From Micromonospora sp. CB01531 (lineage in GTDB: Bacteria > Actinomycetota > Actinomycetes > Mycobacteriales > Micromonosporaceae): a stretch of DNA of 64,000 bases. Below the pieces are notes generated by a model. It ran no database searches and was not told the origin of the DNA. It saw only the letters and a list, made by a program, of their open reading frames with translations. A program made the translations under genes and the position numbers. Positions 62,534-64,000 of this stretch are shown in pieces (position 1 is the stretch's first letter; every line of letters begins with the position of its first letter). The stretch lies in contig NZ_LWLS01000064.1 in NCBI RefSeq assembly GCF_001905095.1, positions 1 to 64,000 on the forward strand, written 5' to 3'.

Positions 62534-63379
62534 ATGCTGCGTGTCGCCGTACCCAACAAGGGCGCCCTGGCCGAGTCGGCCGCCCAGATGCTGCGCGAGG
62601 CGGGCTACCGCCAGCGCACCGACCCGAAGGACCTGGTCTGCCGGGACGAGCCCAACGACCTCGAGTTCTTCTACCTCCGCCCCAAGGACATCGCCACCTA
62701 CGTCGGCTCCGGTGATCTGGACGTCGGCATCACCGGGCGGGACCTGCTGGTCGACTCCGGCGCGCCGGCCGAGGAGGTCGTCGACCTGAACTTCGGCCGG
62801 GCCACCTTCCGCTTCGCCGCCCGCCCCGACGACGTGGACTCCGTCCAGCAGCTCGGCGGGCACCGGATCGCCACCGCGTACCCCGGGCTGGTCGAACGGC
62901 ACCTGGCTGAGCTGGGCGTCAAGGCCGAGGTGATCCGCCTGGACGGCGCGGTGGAGAACGCCATCCGCCTCGGCGTCGCCGACGTGGTCGCCGACGTGGT
63001 GGAGACCGGCGCCACGCTGCGCCAGGCGGGCCTCGTGGTCTTCGGCGAGCCGCTGCTGCGTTCCTCGGCGGTGCTGGTCCGCCGGGCCGGCGCCCCCGGC
63101 TGCGCCCAGGCCGACCAGCTGCTGCGCCGGCTGCACGGCGTGCTGGTCGCCCGGCGCTACGTGATGCTCGCCTACGACGTGCCGGCCGGCCTGCTCGACC
63201 GGGCCAGCACGCTGACTCCCGGCATCGAGTCGCCGACCGTCTCCCCGCTGCACCGCGAAGGCTGGGTGGCCGTGCAGGCGATGGTCCAGCGCGACGACGT
63301 GCACCGGATCATGGACGAGCTGTACGAGCTGGGCGCGCGGGCCATCCTGGTCACCAACATCCACGCGTGCCGGCTGTGA
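62534..63379 (+). CDS. hisG: ATP phosphoribosyltransferase, long form
   Basis: First and feedback-regulated step of histidine synthesis. 281 residues, so it includes the C-terminal ACT-like regulatory domain. Motifs: LRVAVPNKGALAESAAQML, DLDVGITGRDLLVD, DVVADVVETGATLRQAGL, and SPTVSPLHREGWVAVQ. AAGGAG lies 9 bases before ATG 62534. Its stop overlaps the next gene (GTGA). Confidence 0.96.
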   Translation: MLRVAVPNKGALAESAAQMLREAGYRQRTDPKDLVCRDEPNDLEFFYLRPKDIATYVGSGDLDVGITGRDLLVDSGAPAEEVVDLNFGRATFRFAARPDDVDSVQQLGGHRIATAYPGLVERHLAELGVKAEVIRLDGAVENAIRLGVADVVADVVETGATLRQAGLVVFGEPLLRSSAVLVRRAGAPGCAQADQLLRRLHGVLVARRYVMLAYDVPAGLLDRASTLTPGIESPTVSPLHREGWVAVQAMVQRDDVHRIMDELYELGARAILVTNIHACRL

Positions 63380-64000
63380 GGGCGCTGCCCGCGCCGGCCG
63401 CCCTGGGCGTGGTCGTCCTCGGTGGGATGGCCTCGGCGGCGCAGGGCGTGGTCAACTCCGAGCTGGGGGAGCGGGCCGGCAACCCGGTGCTCGGCGCGGT
63501 GGTCAACAACCTCGGCGGCTGCCTGCTGGTCCTGGTGGGGCTGTTCGCCGTCCCGTCGATGCGGGCCGGGCTGGCCGTGCTGCGGCGCGGCGGCCTGCCC
63601 TGGTGGGCCTACCTGGGCGGGCTCGGTGGCGCGGCGATCGTGGTGATCGGCACGTACGTGGTGCCGGTGCTGGGGGTGGCCGTGTTCACGATCGCCCAGG
63701 TCGCCGGCGGCAGCCTGGGCGGGCTGGCCGTGGACCGGGCCGGGGTGTCCCCGGCGGGGCGGCTGCCGCTCACTGTGCCCCGGGTCGCCGGGGCACTGCT
63801 CGGCGTCGGCGCGGTGGCCCTGGCCCAGCTCGGCCGCCCGGTCGGCGACCTGGCGGTCGGGCTGGTCCTGCTCGCGGTCGCCGGCGGTCTGGCGGTCGCC
63901 CTGCAGTCCGCGCTCAACGGCCGGGTCTCCGCCGCCAGCAGCACCGCCGCCGGGCTGGCGGTCAACTTCGCCGTGAGCACCCCGGTGATCCTGGCGGTCG
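63376..64000 (+). CDS. YdcZ/DUF606-type membrane transporter, 3'-truncated by window end
   Basis: The frame from GTG 63376 stays open through the last base. About 208 residues are visible, a hydrophobic DMT-like protein. The opening pattern (ALGVVVLGGMASAAQGVVNSELGERAGNPVLGAVVNN) fits the YdcZ (DUF606) family, whose members have about ten helices as two halves. The second half begins here near LAVGLVLLAVAGGLAVALQSALNGRVS. It overlaps the hisG stop. Substrate unknown. Confidence 0.8.
   Translation, partial: MRALPAPAALGVVVLGGMASAAQGVVNSELGERAGNPVLGAVVNNLGGCLLVLVGLFAVPSMRAGLAVLRRGGLPWWAYLGGLGGAAIVVIGTYVVPVLGVAVFTIAQVAGGSLGGLAVDRAGVSPAGRLPLTVPRVAGALLGVGAVALAQLGRPVGDLAVGLVLLAVAGGLAVALQSALNGRVSAASSTAAGLAVNFAVSTPVILAV

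Overview
The window is chromosomal DNA of a high-G+C, GTG-start-rich filamentous actinobacterium. The likeliest home is Micromonosporaceae (Micromonospora/Salinispora type). This rests on the gene order, the BldD and mIHF homologues, leaderless-type promoters, an actinobacterial PyrR-loop leader overlapping a ribosome binding site, and intergenic inverted repeats that I recall from Micromonospora genomes. No rRNA, tRNA, CRISPR array, transposase or phage gene is visible. Most of the window is conserved biosynthetic backbone.

Layout. (1) 1-7245: an unknown membrane protein, DUF948 and DUF6167 membrane proteins, alaS, ruvX, mltG and aroE. (2) 7332-20646: an accessory block between aroE and aroC that looks like a surface or exopolysaccharide locus. 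It holds a secreted GH16 hydrolase, an APH-fold kinase-like protein, a PAP2 protein, an Alg14/Alg13-type glycosyltransferase, a secreted beta-propeller protein, a Wzz-like protein with a dead kinase-like domain, a GT2 enzyme, Wzy-like and Wzx-like proteins, and a PAPS-type sulfotransferase. (3) 20715-25371: aroC-aroK-aroB-aroQ, a 450-bp repeat-bearing gap, then efp-nusB. (4) 25443-37156: bldD on the minus strand, then the pyrimidine operon pyrR-pyrB-pyrC-carA-carB-pyrD-(bioA)-pyrF, with repeat-derived insertions at the pyrR/pyrB junction and inside pyrC. (5) 37336-47568: mihF, a degenerate gmk, rpoZ, coaBC, metK, priA, a kinase/ParB-like fusion, def, fmt and rsmB. (6) 48166-51870: a secreted M28 peptidase, a septum-formation lipoprotein (minus) and rpe. 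(7) 51872-57387: a response regulator with a GGDEF-type domain, then an FMN riboswitch driving ribD-ribE-ribM-ribBA-ribH. (8) 57495-62067, minus strand: an MFS exporter with an ArsR-type regulator, and a polar amino-acid ABC transporter. (9) 62225-64000: hisE-hisG and a truncated YdcZ-family gene.

The genes form tightly packed operons, often with ATGA/GTGA stop-start overlaps. Shikimate genes feed chorismate synthesis, the pyr operon makes UMP, and the rib operon makes riboflavin. Perfect or near-perfect hairpins lie at most operon ends. The most interesting non-backbone content is the putative sulfated-glycan locus, the degenerate guanylate kinase, the P-loop kinase fused to a ParB-like domain, the Wzz protein with a dead kinase-like domain, and a dispersed repeat that has become coding sequence inside pyrC.
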